DNA from: Thermoguttaceae bacterium
Lineage (GTDB): Bacteria > Planctomycetota > Planctomycetia > Pirellulales > Thermoguttaceae
DNA: 32,844 bases
Assembly: GCA_017939795.1 (NCBI GenBank)
Contig: JAGBAA010000026.1
Coordinates: forward strand, 1 to 32,844
Direction: 5' to 3'
Position 1 is the first letter of the stretch. The number at the start of each line of letters is the position of its first letter. This document shows, piece after piece, positions 1-8,219 of this stretch. The notes beneath the pieces were generated by a model that was given only the letters and a program-made list of their open reading frames with translations, had not been told where the DNA came from and ran no database searches. The translations under genes and the position numbers were made by a program.

Positions 1-126
1 AGAAGCTAGAAGCTAAAAGCTAGAAGCTAAAAGCTAGAAGCTAAAAGCTAGAAGCTAAAAGCTAAAAGCTAAAAGCTAGAAGCTAAAAGCTAAAAGCTAG
101 AAGCTAGAAGCTAAAAGCTAAAAGCT
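1..126. repeat. Heptamer tandem array (18 units, ARAAGCT)
   Basis: Eighteen consecutive 7-bp units of the form A-R-A-A-G-C-T (either AGAAGCT or AAAAGCT) run from the first base of the window to 126, so the array probably continues to the left. Only the second base varies. On the minus strand it reads as repeated AGCTTTT or AGCTTCT, and it supplies the last codons and the TAG stop of the phosphatase gene at 111-575. Because 7 is not a multiple of 3, gain or loss of units inside the gene would change its C-terminus. Confidence 0.95.
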
Positions 127-575
127 GATCTCAAATAGTCCAGAAATGCCCGGCAGCCTTCAGAAATGTCGGCGTACGCAATGTCGAAGCGGTCGGTGTA
201 CCACGGATCCGCCACGTCTTCGTTTCGTCCGGCAAATTCCAGAAGACGGCGTACTTTCTGCTGCGGATCCTGTCCGATGATCCGTTTCGCATTCCGGATA
301 TTGTGCGAATCCATCATGAGAAGCCAGTCGTACTTTTCGTAATCCGATTTCTTGAGCTGCACGGAGTACTTTCCAGCACATTTCAGCCCGTGCCGGGCCA
401 ATTCTGCCGCGGCGGGCGGGTAGACCGGATTTCCGAGTTCTTCCGTGCTGGTCGCGCTGGAGGCGATCTCGAATTCCGCGCTCAATCCTTCTTTCGCGAC
501 GAGGTCCTTAAAAATAAACTCTGCCATCGGCGAGCGGCAGATGTTGCCGTGGCAGACGAACATGATCTTCAGCAT
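111..575 (-). CDS. Low-molecular-weight protein-tyrosine phosphatase
   Basis: A cytoplasmic phosphatase of 154 residues, the usual family length. The CX5R active-site loop is at the N-terminus (Cys8, His-Gly-Asn-Ile-Cys, Arg14, Ser15), and the general-acid loop D123-P-W-Y is near the C-terminus. The start at 575 is chosen because the phosphate-binding loop then sits at the normal distance and an AAGGAC ribosome-binding site lies 6-7 bases upstream; a start at 635 would add 20 residues not seen in the family. Bacterial members often dephosphorylate tyrosine kinases that control exopolysaccharide export, or act on arsenate or phospho-arginine. No kinase or ars gene is adjacent, so the substrate is unknown. 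The last four residues (Ala-Phe-Ser-Phe) and the stop are encoded by the heptamer array. Confidence 0.93.
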   Translation of the reverse strand: MLKIMFVCHGNICRSPMAEFIFKDLVAKEGLSAEFEIASSATSTEELGNPVYPPAAAELARHGLKCAGKYSVQLKKSDYEKYDWLLMMDSHNIRNAKRIIGQDPQQKVRRLLEFAGRNEDVADPWYTDRFDIAYADISEGCRAFLDYLRSAFSF

Positions 576-635
576 ATTTTCGTCCTTGATCTCAAAACAA
601 AATTCTGAATAAAGTCGTGCGTCGATACAGAACAC

Positions 636-666
636 GTGCCGAAGTTTCGGTCAGATCCTTCGGCAC
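636..666. other. Inverted repeat between phosphatase and PEP-CTERM genes
   Basis: A perfect 9-bp inverted repeat, GTGCCGAAG at 636-644 and CTTCGGCAC at 658-666, has a 13-nt loop. It lies about 60 bases after the stop of the PEP-CTERM gene on the minus strand. There is no T-run on either side, so it is not a canonical intrinsic terminator; it may be a transcript-end stabiliser. Confidence 0.5.
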
Positions 667-678
667 AAGCGGAAATTT

Positions 679-728
679 GGCGTTCAGTCAGGCGTTCAGA
701 AATGTTCTGTCATTTCGGCGTCCAGTCA
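679..728 (-). repeat. Degenerate 12-bp repeat starting at a stop codon
   Basis: Three copies of a minus-strand unit based on TGACTGRACGCC lie at 717-728, 691-699 (truncated) and 679-690. The first copy begins exactly with the TGA stop (728-726) of the PEP-CTERM gene. The array is short and interrupted by 17 bp, so it is weaker than the other arrays in this window, but it shares their stop-codon anchoring. Confidence 0.5.
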
Positions 729-3074
729 GACAGTTTCTGCCTTTCTGGATTTCTTCCGCCGGATGCCGAGCATTCCGAAAACGCCGAGCGAGAGCAGGAT
801 CCACGCAGAAGGTTCCGGAACGTTCGAAAGCGCGAAACTGGCTCCGTTCTGGAGGTTGAAGGCGGTCAGATCGTAGTTCATATACACGACACCGTCCGCG
901 TCAAGCATCAGATCCGAGAACGTCAGTGCACCGCCGGCATCCGTAACTTTCACGTTCTGACCGGCCTCTTCCGACTGAAGTTCCAGCCACGCGACCAGTT
1001 CGTCAACGTCGCCTTCTCCATCAAGACCGACCGTCAGCGAGAAAACTTCGTTCGCGCCACCAGTGATCTTGATCCAGCCTTCCTCGTCAAAGTTCCCGGA
1101 CGCAAAGGCATCATTGCCGGAAACGACAGCTTCGGCAAGATGATTTTCATCCAGGACCATTTCGATCTTTTGACCATTCTGCTGAATGTTCCAGATGCCT
1201 TCCGTCTCAACTGTCTTGGGGGTCCAGTTCAGCGTACCGGCCGTCATGAGCGTCTGGGTCGTCGCCAGGTCATTCGCGAGCAGGATACCGTCGCGGGAAT
1301 AGTCCGACGTGTCGATCCGGACGGTACTTTTAATGTTTGAAGTTCCGCTCACCGAAATATTCGTGAACGCGGGCTGAGCGGAACCGTCTGCGTTGAGGGT
1401 GATTCCGTCGGAAATATAGTTCAGGTTTCCGTTTGCCTGTGCAGTCATGGTGCTCGTACTGAAAACGGCATCGCTTCCGTAAATATTCAGCGTTCCGCCG
1501 TTAGCGCTGTTTGCGAGCAGGGTCTCACCTTTTACGTTGACCGTTCCTCCGGAGATGTTCGCCACCGCATTGTATTTAAGCCCGATGCGGAATTGATTGT
1601 CGCCGTTTCCGATCTTGAGCGTTCCGCCGGTCATGTCGAAGGTACAGACACCGCCGTTTACGCCGTTCTGTCCCAGGGAAAGCCAGAGCGTGTCGATGGT
1701 TCCGGACTTGAGCTGCACGAGGTTTCCGATGTCGCCGTTTGCCGTCGTGGAACGGATGACGAGGTTGCCTTTGCTGTTTTGATTATACGTTCCGCCGTCC
1801 ACGATGAGTTTCGTGACCGCCCCGCTGTGATCTCCAACGAGGAAATCCGCGTTGGGACCGTAAAGCGTTCCGCCGGTAATGTTGATCGTGGTCTGGGCGC
1901 CATTTTTGTATCCGCCGTACACAACACTATTGAACCGAAGCGAGCCGCCGGAAACATGGATGTCCGCAACGGAATTTACCCCGTCTCCAAGAAAAGATTT
2001 TCCGGAGATCGTGACCGCGCCGTCGGAAACGTTCACCGCAGATCGGGCGTTATCGCCGTGAGCGATCCCGATGTCCTTTTTGAAGTTTGCCGTCCCGCCG
2101 GTGACGTTCATTTCAGACGTTCCGCCATACACGGAGAGGTAGACCTTTGCATTTGCGGTAAACACACCATTCCCGCTGACGTTGAGCGCGCCTTTTCCTT
2201 TGGGATTATAGCCGACATAAGATTCCGCGTTGAAGGTGACGGTCCCGTTTCCGCCGACGTTCAGGACGCCGTTTCCGCCAGTACTGTTCCTGCCGTCAAA
2301 TCCGACGTAGGCCGTATTGCTGAAAGCAGCCGTTCCGCCGTTGACCGTAACGGTGGTTGCGTGCGTCGGAGTACTGCCCGCGTTGTCCGGGTTGGCACTG
2401 ATGTAGAGAGACTCTGCATCCAGCGTACCGCCGGTCATCATGACGAGCGAGTCTTTTGAGAGATGCGCAAAGTATCCGACGTACAGATTCTTCAGATTCA
2501 CGTCTGCCGTTCCGGAGATATTCAGCGTTCCTTTTGCACGGCGTCCGACACAAAAGTACATTCCGTTTGAATTGAGCGTTCCGCCGGAAATATTGTAGGT
2601 GCCCTCGCTTCCTTCGCCAATGTTGAACCAGCTGTTCTGAATGACGGTACCGCCGGTCTGATTCAGCACTGCGTTGGAGCCGCCGCTTCCGATGTACGTA
2701 TCCGCGCCCTTGAGTTCTAACGTCGATCCGTCACGAACCGTGACCGAACCGCCGGACCCCGACGCGGCCGCAATATACAGCCGGTTGTTGAACGTTGCTG
2801 AACCGCCGGAAAGATCCAGAGACCCGCCGCTGATCCGGAAATCGCCGCTGACCGTACTTTTCCCGGACGGGATGATGATCGTGTCGCTGCCCGCGGGCGT
2901 GCGTGTCGATACTGCACCGTTGATGAGCCAGTTGGACGCGGTATTCCACGCGCTGTCAGAGCCGTTCCACGTAATCGTCTCCGCAGATGCGTATGCGGCA
3001 GGCGCGGTGAGGCATCCAGCACAAAGACAGATGCGGCTGAGTTTTTTCAAAATTCGACGGGTCTTGCGATCCAT
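726..3074 (-). CDS. PEP-CTERM-anchored beta-helix surface protein
   Basis: A 782-residue exported protein. It has a Lys/Arg-rich N-terminus and signal peptide ending near Ala-Tyr-Ala-Ser-Ala (about residue 30). A long Gly/Ser/Thr/Asn-rich region (about 60-600) repeats Ser/Thr-Gly-Gly-Thr/Ser turns every 20-30 residues, as in autotransporter or pectate-lyase-type parallel beta-helices. The C-terminus is a PEP-CTERM tail: Val-Pro-Glu-Pro-Ser-Ala-Trp, a hydrophobic helix, then Arg-Arg-Lys-Lys. PEP-CTERM proteins are sorted and cut by an exosortase, often in exopolysaccharide-producing bacteria; none is encoded here. The start has an AAGGTG ribosome-binding site 5 bases upstream and a promoter at 3210-3237. 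The tail and the preceding ~70 residues resemble those of 17421-18881, so the two are paralogous at the C-terminal end. The role is unknown, probably cell-surface or matrix structure. Confidence 0.9.
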   Translation of the reverse strand: MDRKTRRILKKLSRICLCAGCLTAPAAYASAETITWNGSDSAWNTASNWLINGAVSTRTPAGSDTIIIPSGKSTVSGDFRISGGSLDLSGGSATFNNRLYIAAASGSGGSVTVRDGSTLELKGADTYIGSGGSNAVLNQTGGTVIQNSWFNIGEGSEGTYNISGGTLNSNGMYFCVGRRAKGTLNISGTADVNLKNLYVGYFAHLSKDSLVMMTGGTLDAESLYISANPDNAGSTPTHATTVTVNGGTAAFSNTAYVGFDGRNSTGGNGVLNVGGNGTVTFNAESYVGYNPKGKGALNVSGNGVFTANAKVYLSVYGGTSEMNVTGGTANFKKDIGIAHGDNARSAVNVSDGAVTISGKSFLGDGVNSVADIHVSGGSLRFNSVVYGGYKNGAQTTINITGGTLYGPNADFLVGDHSGAVTKLIVDGGTYNQNSKGNLVIRSTTANGDIGNLVQLKSGTIDTLWLSLGQNGVNGGVCTFDMTGGTLKIGNGDNQFRIGLKYNAVANISGGTVNVKGETLLANSANGGTLNIYGSDAVFSTSTMTAQANGNLNYISDGITLNADGSAQPAFTNISVSGTSNIKSTVRIDTSDYSRDGILLANDLATTQTLMTAGTLNWTPKTVETEGIWNIQQNGQKIEMVLDENHLAEAVVSGNDAFASGNFDEEGWIKITGGANEVFSLTVGLDGEGDVDELVAWLELQSEEAGQNVKVTDAGGALTFSDLMLDADGVVYMNYDLTAFNLQNGASFALSNVPEPSAWILLSLGVFGMLGIRRKKSRKAETV

Positions 3075-3209
3075 AAATCACCTTGTATGATGGTTGAATA
3101 TAAATGAAACACGGTTGGCAAAGGGTGCTGTCAATTTGAAACCTGGGATCTTCCGGAAAATTTTTTGCCAAAGGCTGAGTGATCCTCAAATCCCCAATAT
3201 AATGGAATT

Positions 3210-3237
3210 ATTTTACTCCAAAAAGACGCACAGTCAA
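3210..3237 (-). promoter_or_regulatory. Sigma-70-type promoter of PEP-CTERM gene 726-3074
   Basis: On the minus strand, TTGACT (3237-3232) is followed by a 16-bp spacer and TAAAAT (3215-3210). Transcription would begin near 3203 and give a leader of about 130 nt before the ATG at 3074. Confidence 0.55.
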
Positions 3238-3426
3238 CCAAAAATGCAGTATTTTTTCTGTTTTTCTTAAAATTTCTTGTCTGCTGCGTCGGTGAAACTG
3301 ATTTTAACGGATAGTCAGGGAAACATTTCTTAAAATTCGGTGATTTTACCGCCGCTTTTCTGTGAGATCCTGCGCTCTTTCAGTGGTGTCTTTGTGATGT
3401 CTTTGTGGTGGATCCATCGGCGCAAG

Positions 3427-3526
3427 CGGTCCCACGCCAGCCGGCACTCTCTGAGAGCCGTCCGGCTGCCCGCGAAGAGGTCAAGGCCGTGAGAGGGAAA
3501 TATTTTGAAGATCGTTTCCCTCTCAC
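3427..3526. repeat. Dispersed 100-bp structured repeat, copy 1
   Basis: This segment aligns without gaps to 8414-8513 at about 78% identity by hand count. Its right half is a perfect 12-bp stem (GTGAGAGGGAAA at 3489-3500 with TTTCCCTCTCAC at 3515-3526). In copy 2 the corresponding stem has two fully compensatory pair changes, A-T to G-C and G-C to A-T, plus one change to a G-T wobble. The left half also forms hairpins, but in different registers in the two copies. Both copies lie just downstream of a minus-strand gene and upstream of the next. Orientation and function are unknown; a REP/MITE-like element or a small RNA are possibilities. Confidence 0.8.
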
Positions 3527-3536
3527 GGTATTTTTT
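3489..3536 (+). terminator. Terminator-like stem plus T-run inside repeat copy 1
   Basis: A 12-bp perfect stem with a 14-nt loop is followed on the plus strand by GGTA and six Ts (3531-3536), the shape of an intrinsic terminator for plus-strand transcription. No plus-strand gene precedes it, so if it works it would end an antisense transcript or a small RNA. Copy 2 has the stem but no immediate T-run. Confidence 0.35.
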
Positions 3537-3597
3537 CAAAACACTTGGATTTTTTTACGGCAGAATTTGCCGTCTATTCTCTTTGGGAGCACTCCGT

Positions 3598-5328
3598 TTA
3601 TTCGTTCGGTATATTCAAAAATCGAACGGGGAAACAATTCTTTTCAATATACCAATTTTTCTTCTCATTTCCCATAAGGATATTGTTTCGAAATACCCCC
3701 TGCGCCGATTCCATAATATAGATCCCGATATTATTTTTTACCATACGGCACCGCTCTGCTTTCGGATTCGTTCCGCGGTCTTTGAGGACGAGCCCAAGGT
3801 CGTTTCCGCTGGATTCGCAGTCCGTAAACGTACCGAAAGCCCCGTTCAAGGCAAAGATCCCCCCCAGTTTATTCTTCGAGAAATGGCATTTCTCCACCGT
3901 CGGAGCGGTTTCAGTACCCATGACGGTGATCCCGAATTGATTCCAGCTGGACTCACACGACGTGAATGTTCCGGCAGCTCCTTCGCAGACAAATATTCCG
4001 CTTTCCTGCTCATTCATGAAACGGCTTCCTTCTACTGTTGGATCTGTCCCGGCACTCTGGATGAAGATCCCGATTTTGTTTCCACTGGTTTCACAGGCTG
4101 TAATTTTGCCTGACGCACCGTAACGAATCCGGATTCCGACATCTCGATTGTTTTGGAATTGGCATTTTTCTAACGTCGGATCGGTTCCACAGTCCTGAAT
4201 GCCGATCCCATCCAGAAAATTGCCGTTTGCATTGCAATCTGAGAGAGTTCCGGACGCTCCTCCGGCAATGACGATCCCTGCGACCCGATTATTCGCGAAA
4301 AGACAGTTTTTCAGCGTCGGCGCGGTCCCGCTGTCCCGCATCACGAGTCCGCTATTTTCATTTTCGACAGATTCGCAATCGGTAAACGTTCCGCAGGCTC
4401 CTTCTTTGAGGTCCATTCCAGCCCCCCGATTATTTGCAAAACGGCATTTTTCCATTACGGGAGCGGTTTTGCCAAGACGTATCTGGATCCCGTAGAGAGA
4501 ATTCCCGTTGGACTCACATTGCGTAAATCTCCCGGACGCGCCATTGACGATATGGATCCCCGCCTCCTGATTGTTTGAGAATCGGCAGTTTTCGACTTTC
4601 GGATCAGTCCCGCTGTTCTCGACCGTGATGCCGCAATATCTGTTTCCGACCGCTTCACAGTCCGAGAATGTTCCATGTGCTCCGTCAACTGTACAGATCC
4701 CATGCTCCTGATTTTCCACGAATCGGCATTTTATGAGCATCGGATCCGTTCCGTTGTCTTGAATCAGGATTCCGCTTAATGTGTTTCCGCCTGCTTCACA
4801 GTTCATGAATTTTCCTTTTGTGCCATTGCTTAGCAGGAATCCATAAAACCCGCAATTTTGCGCGGCACAGTTGGTCACAAGCGATGAAGGATCCTGCCGT
4901 GCGGCAATAAATCCGGAGCCGTTTTCAGCGGTGAATAGACAGTTTTCAAATACGCAGTTAGGAGAATAGACCAGAACTGCGCAAATGCGCGCACTGTTCC
5001 CGCTATTTTCCAGATTCTTTATCGTCATGTTTTTGACTTCAATGAAACCGTTTTCAAGACAGAGAACATTTTCTTTCCTGCCTTTAAGTACGACCTCGCC
5101 GCGATCCGTGCATTTTCCGATGATCCTGACGTTTTTTCGAAGCACAAGCGGCTCGGCAAGTGTGTAGGTTCCCGGCTCAAGGTAGATCGTGCCGCCGTCG
5201 CTGATCTCTTCGCAGGCTTCCGGAAGTGTCTTGCCGGACGGCGTAAGTATCAGGTCTTCCGCGCAAGAAACACAGGTCCGCATAAGGACAAGAAGACCAC
5301 AAAGACAAAAAATGATATGATTTTTCAT
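3598..5328 (-). CDS. Secreted right-handed beta-helix repeat protein
   Basis: A 576-residue protein with a signal peptide (hydrophobic 4-19, cleavage likely near Cys-Ala at 22-23). Residues 25-110 contain the motif typical of NosD/pectate-lyase-like helices (Gly-Gly-Thr-Ile-Tyr-Leu-Glu-Pro-Gly-Thr-Tyr). From about residue 175 there are eight tandem repeats of 46-47 residues. Each holds two helix rungs: one with Gly-Thr-Asp/Ala-Pro and one with Gly-Ala-x-Gly-x-Phe/Thr followed by a conserved Asp-Cys. A regular Cys ladder and the Asn-Asn/Gly-Asn turns indicate a Parallel beta-helix (Pfam Beta_helix). No catalytic triad could be identified, so it may bind or scaffold rather than cleave polysaccharide. 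A GGGGATC ribosome-binding site precedes the ATG. There is no PEP-CTERM tail, so it is probably soluble in the periplasm or secreted. Confidence 0.85.
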   Translation of the reverse strand: MKNHIIFCLCGLLVLMRTCVSCAEDLILTPSGKTLPEACEEISDGGTIYLEPGTYTLAEPLVLRKNVRIIGKCTDRGEVVLKGRKENVLCLENGFIEVKNMTIKNLENSGNSARICAVLVYSPNCVFENCLFTAENGSGFIAARQDPSSLVTNCAAQNCGFYGFLLSNGTKGKFMNCEAGGNTLSGILIQDNGTDPMLIKCRFVENQEHGICTVDGAHGTFSDCEAVGNRYCGITVENSGTDPKVENCRFSNNQEAGIHIVNGASGRFTQCESNGNSLYGIQIRLGKTAPVMEKCRFANNRGAGMDLKEGACGTFTDCESVENENSGLVMRDSGTAPTLKNCLFANNRVAGIVIAGGASGTLSDCNANGNFLDGIGIQDCGTDPTLEKCQFQNNRDVGIRIRYGASGKITACETSGNKIGIFIQSAGTDPTVEGSRFMNEQESGIFVCEGAAGTFTSCESSWNQFGITVMGTETAPTVEKCHFSKNKLGGIFALNGAFGTFTDCESSGNDLGLVLKDRGTNPKAERCRMVKNNIGIYIMESAQGVFRNNILMGNEKKNWYIEKNCFPVRFLNIPNE

Positions 5329-5445
5329 AAATCGATCCCCGGTACAGTCAAAAATTTAAAATATTTCCAGATACGCGCTCCGCTGAGCCGTACTCTACTT
5401 CATAGAACGAATGTGCGTTACTTTCTTTTCAAAAAGTTTGAGAGG

Positions 5446-7428
5446 TCAGTATCTTCCAAGATTTTTGAGCCGGCGTTCGCAACGTTCGGCAACATTAAAG
5501 GCTCCCGCTTTCCGCGCCCCTTCCGCAATACGTCCGAGCCAGGCCGGTTTTTCCCGAAGCGTCAGGTGTTTCGACGCGGCTGGAAATTGCGCTTCCGCTT
5601 TCTCCCACTCGCCAAGTTCCAGCCAGACTTCCATCAGCGTGTATGCAGCGTATTCAGCAGTCTGCGGCACCTGCGATTTCATTCCAAGTTCCAGAAACGG
5701 CACGCTCGCCTTCGGTTCCTCTTCACGGTCCAGCACCCAGCCCCAGTATGCCGCGCGTTCCGGAGTGTCGGCGAGTTTTCCGATCTGTTCAACGACTTCG
5801 CGGAAACGTTTCCCTTTCATTTCTCCGAGATTTTCCGGTCTGCGTCCCAGAGCCTGAACGTCTTCCTCCTGCGCGAGTTCCACCATGCGCCGTGTAAGCC
5901 GTTCGCCGGGAAACTCCCAACTTTCCATCGATGCGAGCACCTGCCAGATCTCCGGTCGGGAGAGGTCCAGAATTCCCTTTCGGTCCGAGTCGATCAGGTA
6001 CCAGACTGCGCGCTGATACGATTGGGAGTCTTTCGGCATCGTGCGGAATTCCGAGCAGAGCAGGTCCGTGACTTCCGCCTTTTTCCCCTGCCGGTACCAG
6101 AGATCCGCCAGAGCGGTCAGGAACCATTGACGCTCGTGCGTTTCGCCGAATTTCAGTCCTTCAAGGCACGCGCTTTCCAATTCCGACTCGCACTCCGCGC
6201 CGCGTCCTGCATAGTACTGCATTCGTTTGAGCCAGTACTCCGGCGAGTTGGCGGATTCGGTCTTTTCTTCCTTCCGGATCTCGTTTTCCACGACACGCTG
6301 ACCGCTGAAAGCCTGCACCTGTCCGGCGAATGCGTAATTGGTTCCCAGACCGTGTTTCGCGGCGAATTTCTTCTCCCGAAGCATCCATTTCTGCGCGTCT
6401 TCCTGATGCCCCGCCGCCACGCAGCACTCGGCGATCTGGTGAAGCACACGGCGTTCAAAGAGCCGTTTTGCGTATTCTTCCGTCATCGGCATGGAGGAAA
6501 AAAGACGGATCTGCTCGATCTCTGCGTCCGTCACGGGGCGTTCGTGAGCCAAAAGCGCGAACTCCAGAGCGGTTCGCGTTTCATCGAGGCTGCCGAGCAT
6601 TTCAGAAACGTTGACCAAATCCCCAGCCCGGCGCGGCGGAAAGTCCTTCACCCAGTCCAAAGCGGGTTTTCTCTGTCTCTCAAACCGCTGCGCGAGAATC
6701 AGATACTCGCAAAGCGCCGCGTCGCGCCGGTCCTGCGTTTCCCGCTCATTCTGGACCGTTTTTCGCAGGGTTCCGAGATGCTCTTCCATCAGGTCTGCCT
6801 TGAAAAGTGCCTGAAAATACGGTTCATCCCACGGATTCGTGTTGGGGAAATGAGGGCGAGCCGGCCCGTAATTTTCGATTTGGAGCGTCTCCCATTCCGC
6901 GCGTCTCGCACCGAGCCATTTCAGTACGAAATCGGAGGCTTCGCTGCCGTCGAAACAGTGTTGAACGAGCTGCCCGCCAAGTTCGAGCGGATGTTTTTCC
7001 GCGAAATGCCGCACGATCTCCCGATTAGGGAATCTTGCGATGAGACCGGCCGCTTCGCTTGTGAACCGCCATGCGGGGACGCTTTTATCTTCCAGAATTT
7101 TTTCGAGAGCCGTGACCGCGCGTTCGTCTTTCCCCGCCATGAACGAAAGCAGAGCCGCCCGGCACCATTCCGGCGTAGTTCTCGGCCCGCTCTCCCAGAC
7201 TTCCGCCTCCCACGCATTCCGTTCCTTTTCCAAGGCCAAAAGCGTCTCAACGACCTCCGTTTCGATGTTCCCCCACGTTACGCCATTCTCCGCCTCCGCG
7301 GTGATTTCGGTTTCGAGGACCAACTCCGTTTCCGCGGCGATTTCCGCCTTAAGCTCTCCATCTGCTCCGCAGACCGCTGAAGCTCCGGAAAAGAGCAAAG
7401 CGCACGCAAGTTTCACGATCTGAGACAT
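5446..7428 (-). CDS. Exported alpha-helical (TPR-like) repeat protein, function unknown
   Basis: A 660-residue protein with a signal peptide (residues 1-22, ending Ala-Val-Cys-Gly-Ala). An acidic linker follows (about 23-60, rich in Glu/Ala/Thr), then an all-helical body rich in Ala, Leu, Glu, Arg and Trp. The body has degenerate TPR/Sel1-like pairs such as Ala-Glu-Tyr-Ala-Ala-Tyr and Leu-Gly-Glu-Trp-Glu-Lys-Ala-Glu near residues 600-625. No enzyme motif is visible. AAGGAGAAAGGGA upstream of the ATG is a strong ribosome-binding site. The gene lies 117 bp downstream of nothing co-oriented on the same transcript with certainty: the beta-helix gene starts at 5328, after this gene's stop, so the two could be co-transcribed. 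TPR proteins usually mediate protein-protein assembly; no partner can be named. Confidence 0.8.
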   Translation of the reverse strand: MSQIVKLACALLFSGASAVCGADGELKAEIAAETELVLETEITAEAENGVTWGNIETEVVETLLALEKERNAWEAEVWESGPRTTPEWCRAALLSFMAGKDERAVTALEKILEDKSVPAWRFTSEAAGLIARFPNREIVRHFAEKHPLELGGQLVQHCFDGSEASDFVLKWLGARRAEWETLQIENYGPARPHFPNTNPWDEPYFQALFKADLMEEHLGTLRKTVQNERETQDRRDAALCEYLILAQRFERQRKPALDWVKDFPPRRAGDLVNVSEMLGSLDETRTALEFALLAHERPVTDAEIEQIRLFSSMPMTEEYAKRLFERRVLHQIAECCVAAGHQEDAQKWMLREKKFAAKHGLGTNYAFAGQVQAFSGQRVVENEIRKEEKTESANSPEYWLKRMQYYAGRGAECESELESACLEGLKFGETHERQWFLTALADLWYRQGKKAEVTDLLCSEFRTMPKDSQSYQRAVWYLIDSDRKGILDLSRPEIWQVLASMESWEFPGERLTRRMVELAQEEDVQALGRRPENLGEMKGKRFREVVEQIGKLADTPERAAYWGWVLDREEEPKASVPFLELGMKSQVPQTAEYAAYTLMEVWLELGEWEKAEAQFPAASKHLTLREKPAWLGRIAEGARKAGAFNVAERCERRLKNLGRY

Positions 7429-7484
7429 TTCCCTTTCTCCTTTTTTATTTGGCTTTCAGTAAAATGAATTTTGCGATGGAAATT

Positions 7485-8219
7485 TCAAAACGATCCGGCT
7501 CCCGGTCGGCGTGCGTCCTGGATCGCCTCGGCGGTCCTTGCCATGGAGAAGAAACCGATAGGGAGGAGAAGAAGGGCAAACGGCTGTAAGTACGGGATCC
7601 ACAAAAAGATCAACCCCGTCAAAACGAGTCCCTCCCGCGCACGCGGAGCCGTGATCTGGTACCGGGCAGCATAAGCATTCAGATCTTTGGCGAGACAGTA
7701 GACCGAAATGAAGATCCAGTAAATCTGAAAAAACGGAATGAAATTGAATCCGACCGCTTTTCCCGGAGTCGTGTGCGCGTACCCATCCTGGATCAGACGC
7801 CAGCATCGGTAGAGGAATCGGCAAAGTGCGATCATGTACAGAACAAAGAAGAAAAGGTAACAGCAGAAGCCGAACTGTCCGGGGTGGATTTCATGTCCTC
7901 CCCGGATCATCATGGTGGATTCGACGATGGCCGCGATCCCGCAAATCAGGCAGCTCAGCAGCGTAAGCACGATCAGCCAGAAAGAAGTCATGAACGCGCC
8001 CGGCGGAAGCGTGGGGCAGTTGATCCTCAACTGTTCCGGATGCGGGACCGTGAGATCCTGGAAATAGGCGGCATTCTGCGGTATGGCAGAGACCTGCTGC
8101 AGAGCGGTCACGTTTTGGGGAAGCGTCCGTCCCGCCGGCGTACCGCAATTGGGGCAAAATCGGACTTCCGGACCGATCGGCGTTCCGCAAACTGAACAAA
8201 AACCTGATGTGTGAGACAT
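7485..8219 (-). CDS. Zinc-ribbon membrane protein (DUF4328-like)
   Basis: A 244-residue protein from the chosen start, which has AGAGGAA 6 bases upstream; the 28 residues upstream of it look non-coding. Residues 7-30 form a zinc ribbon, Cys-Ser-Val-Cys ... Cys-Pro-Asn-Cys. A Pro/Gln-rich linker follows, then about four or five hydrophobic segments (roughly 75-105, 120-145, 160-185, 205-235). The segment around Thr-Thr-Pro-Gly-Lys-Ala-Val-Gly-Phe and the following Ile-Pro-Phe-Phe-Gln-Ile-Tyr-Trp is, from memory, common in planctomycete membrane proteins and fits the DUF4328 type. The function is unknown. The zinc ribbon is probably cytoplasmic and may mediate protein contacts. Confidence 0.8.
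   Translation of the reverse strand: MSHTSGFCSVCGTPIGPEVRFCPNCGTPAGRTLPQNVTALQQVSAIPQNAAYFQDLTVPHPEQLRINCPTLPPGAFMTSFWLIVLTLLSCLICGIAAIVESTMMIRGGHEIHPGQFGFCCYLFFFVLYMIALCRFLYRCWRLIQDGYAHTTPGKAVGFNFIPFFQIYWIFISVYCLAKDLNAYAARYQITAPRAREGLVLTGLIFLWIPYLQPFALLLLPIGFFSMARTAEAIQDARRPGAGSF

Larger units (their letters stand above)
3075..3597. other. Intergenic region (523 bp) with promoter and dispersed repeat
   Basis: No credible gene. From left to right it holds the leader and promoter of the PEP-CTERM gene, an A+T-rich stretch, a low-complexity tract rich in CTTTGTG-like words (about 3378-3410), copy 1 of the 100-bp dispersed repeat (3427-3526), and a 6-bp hairpin (ACGGCA 3557-3562 / TGCCGT 3568-3573). 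That hairpin lies just after the beta-helix gene but has no T-run in the minus-strand sense. Confidence 0.7.

Noticed and set aside
3330-3539. Small minus-strand frame through repeat copy 1
   Set aside because: Copy 2 has a stop in the matching frame and the best-supported conservation is of stem pairing rather than codons, although a short stretch of similar residues is seen in both copies.
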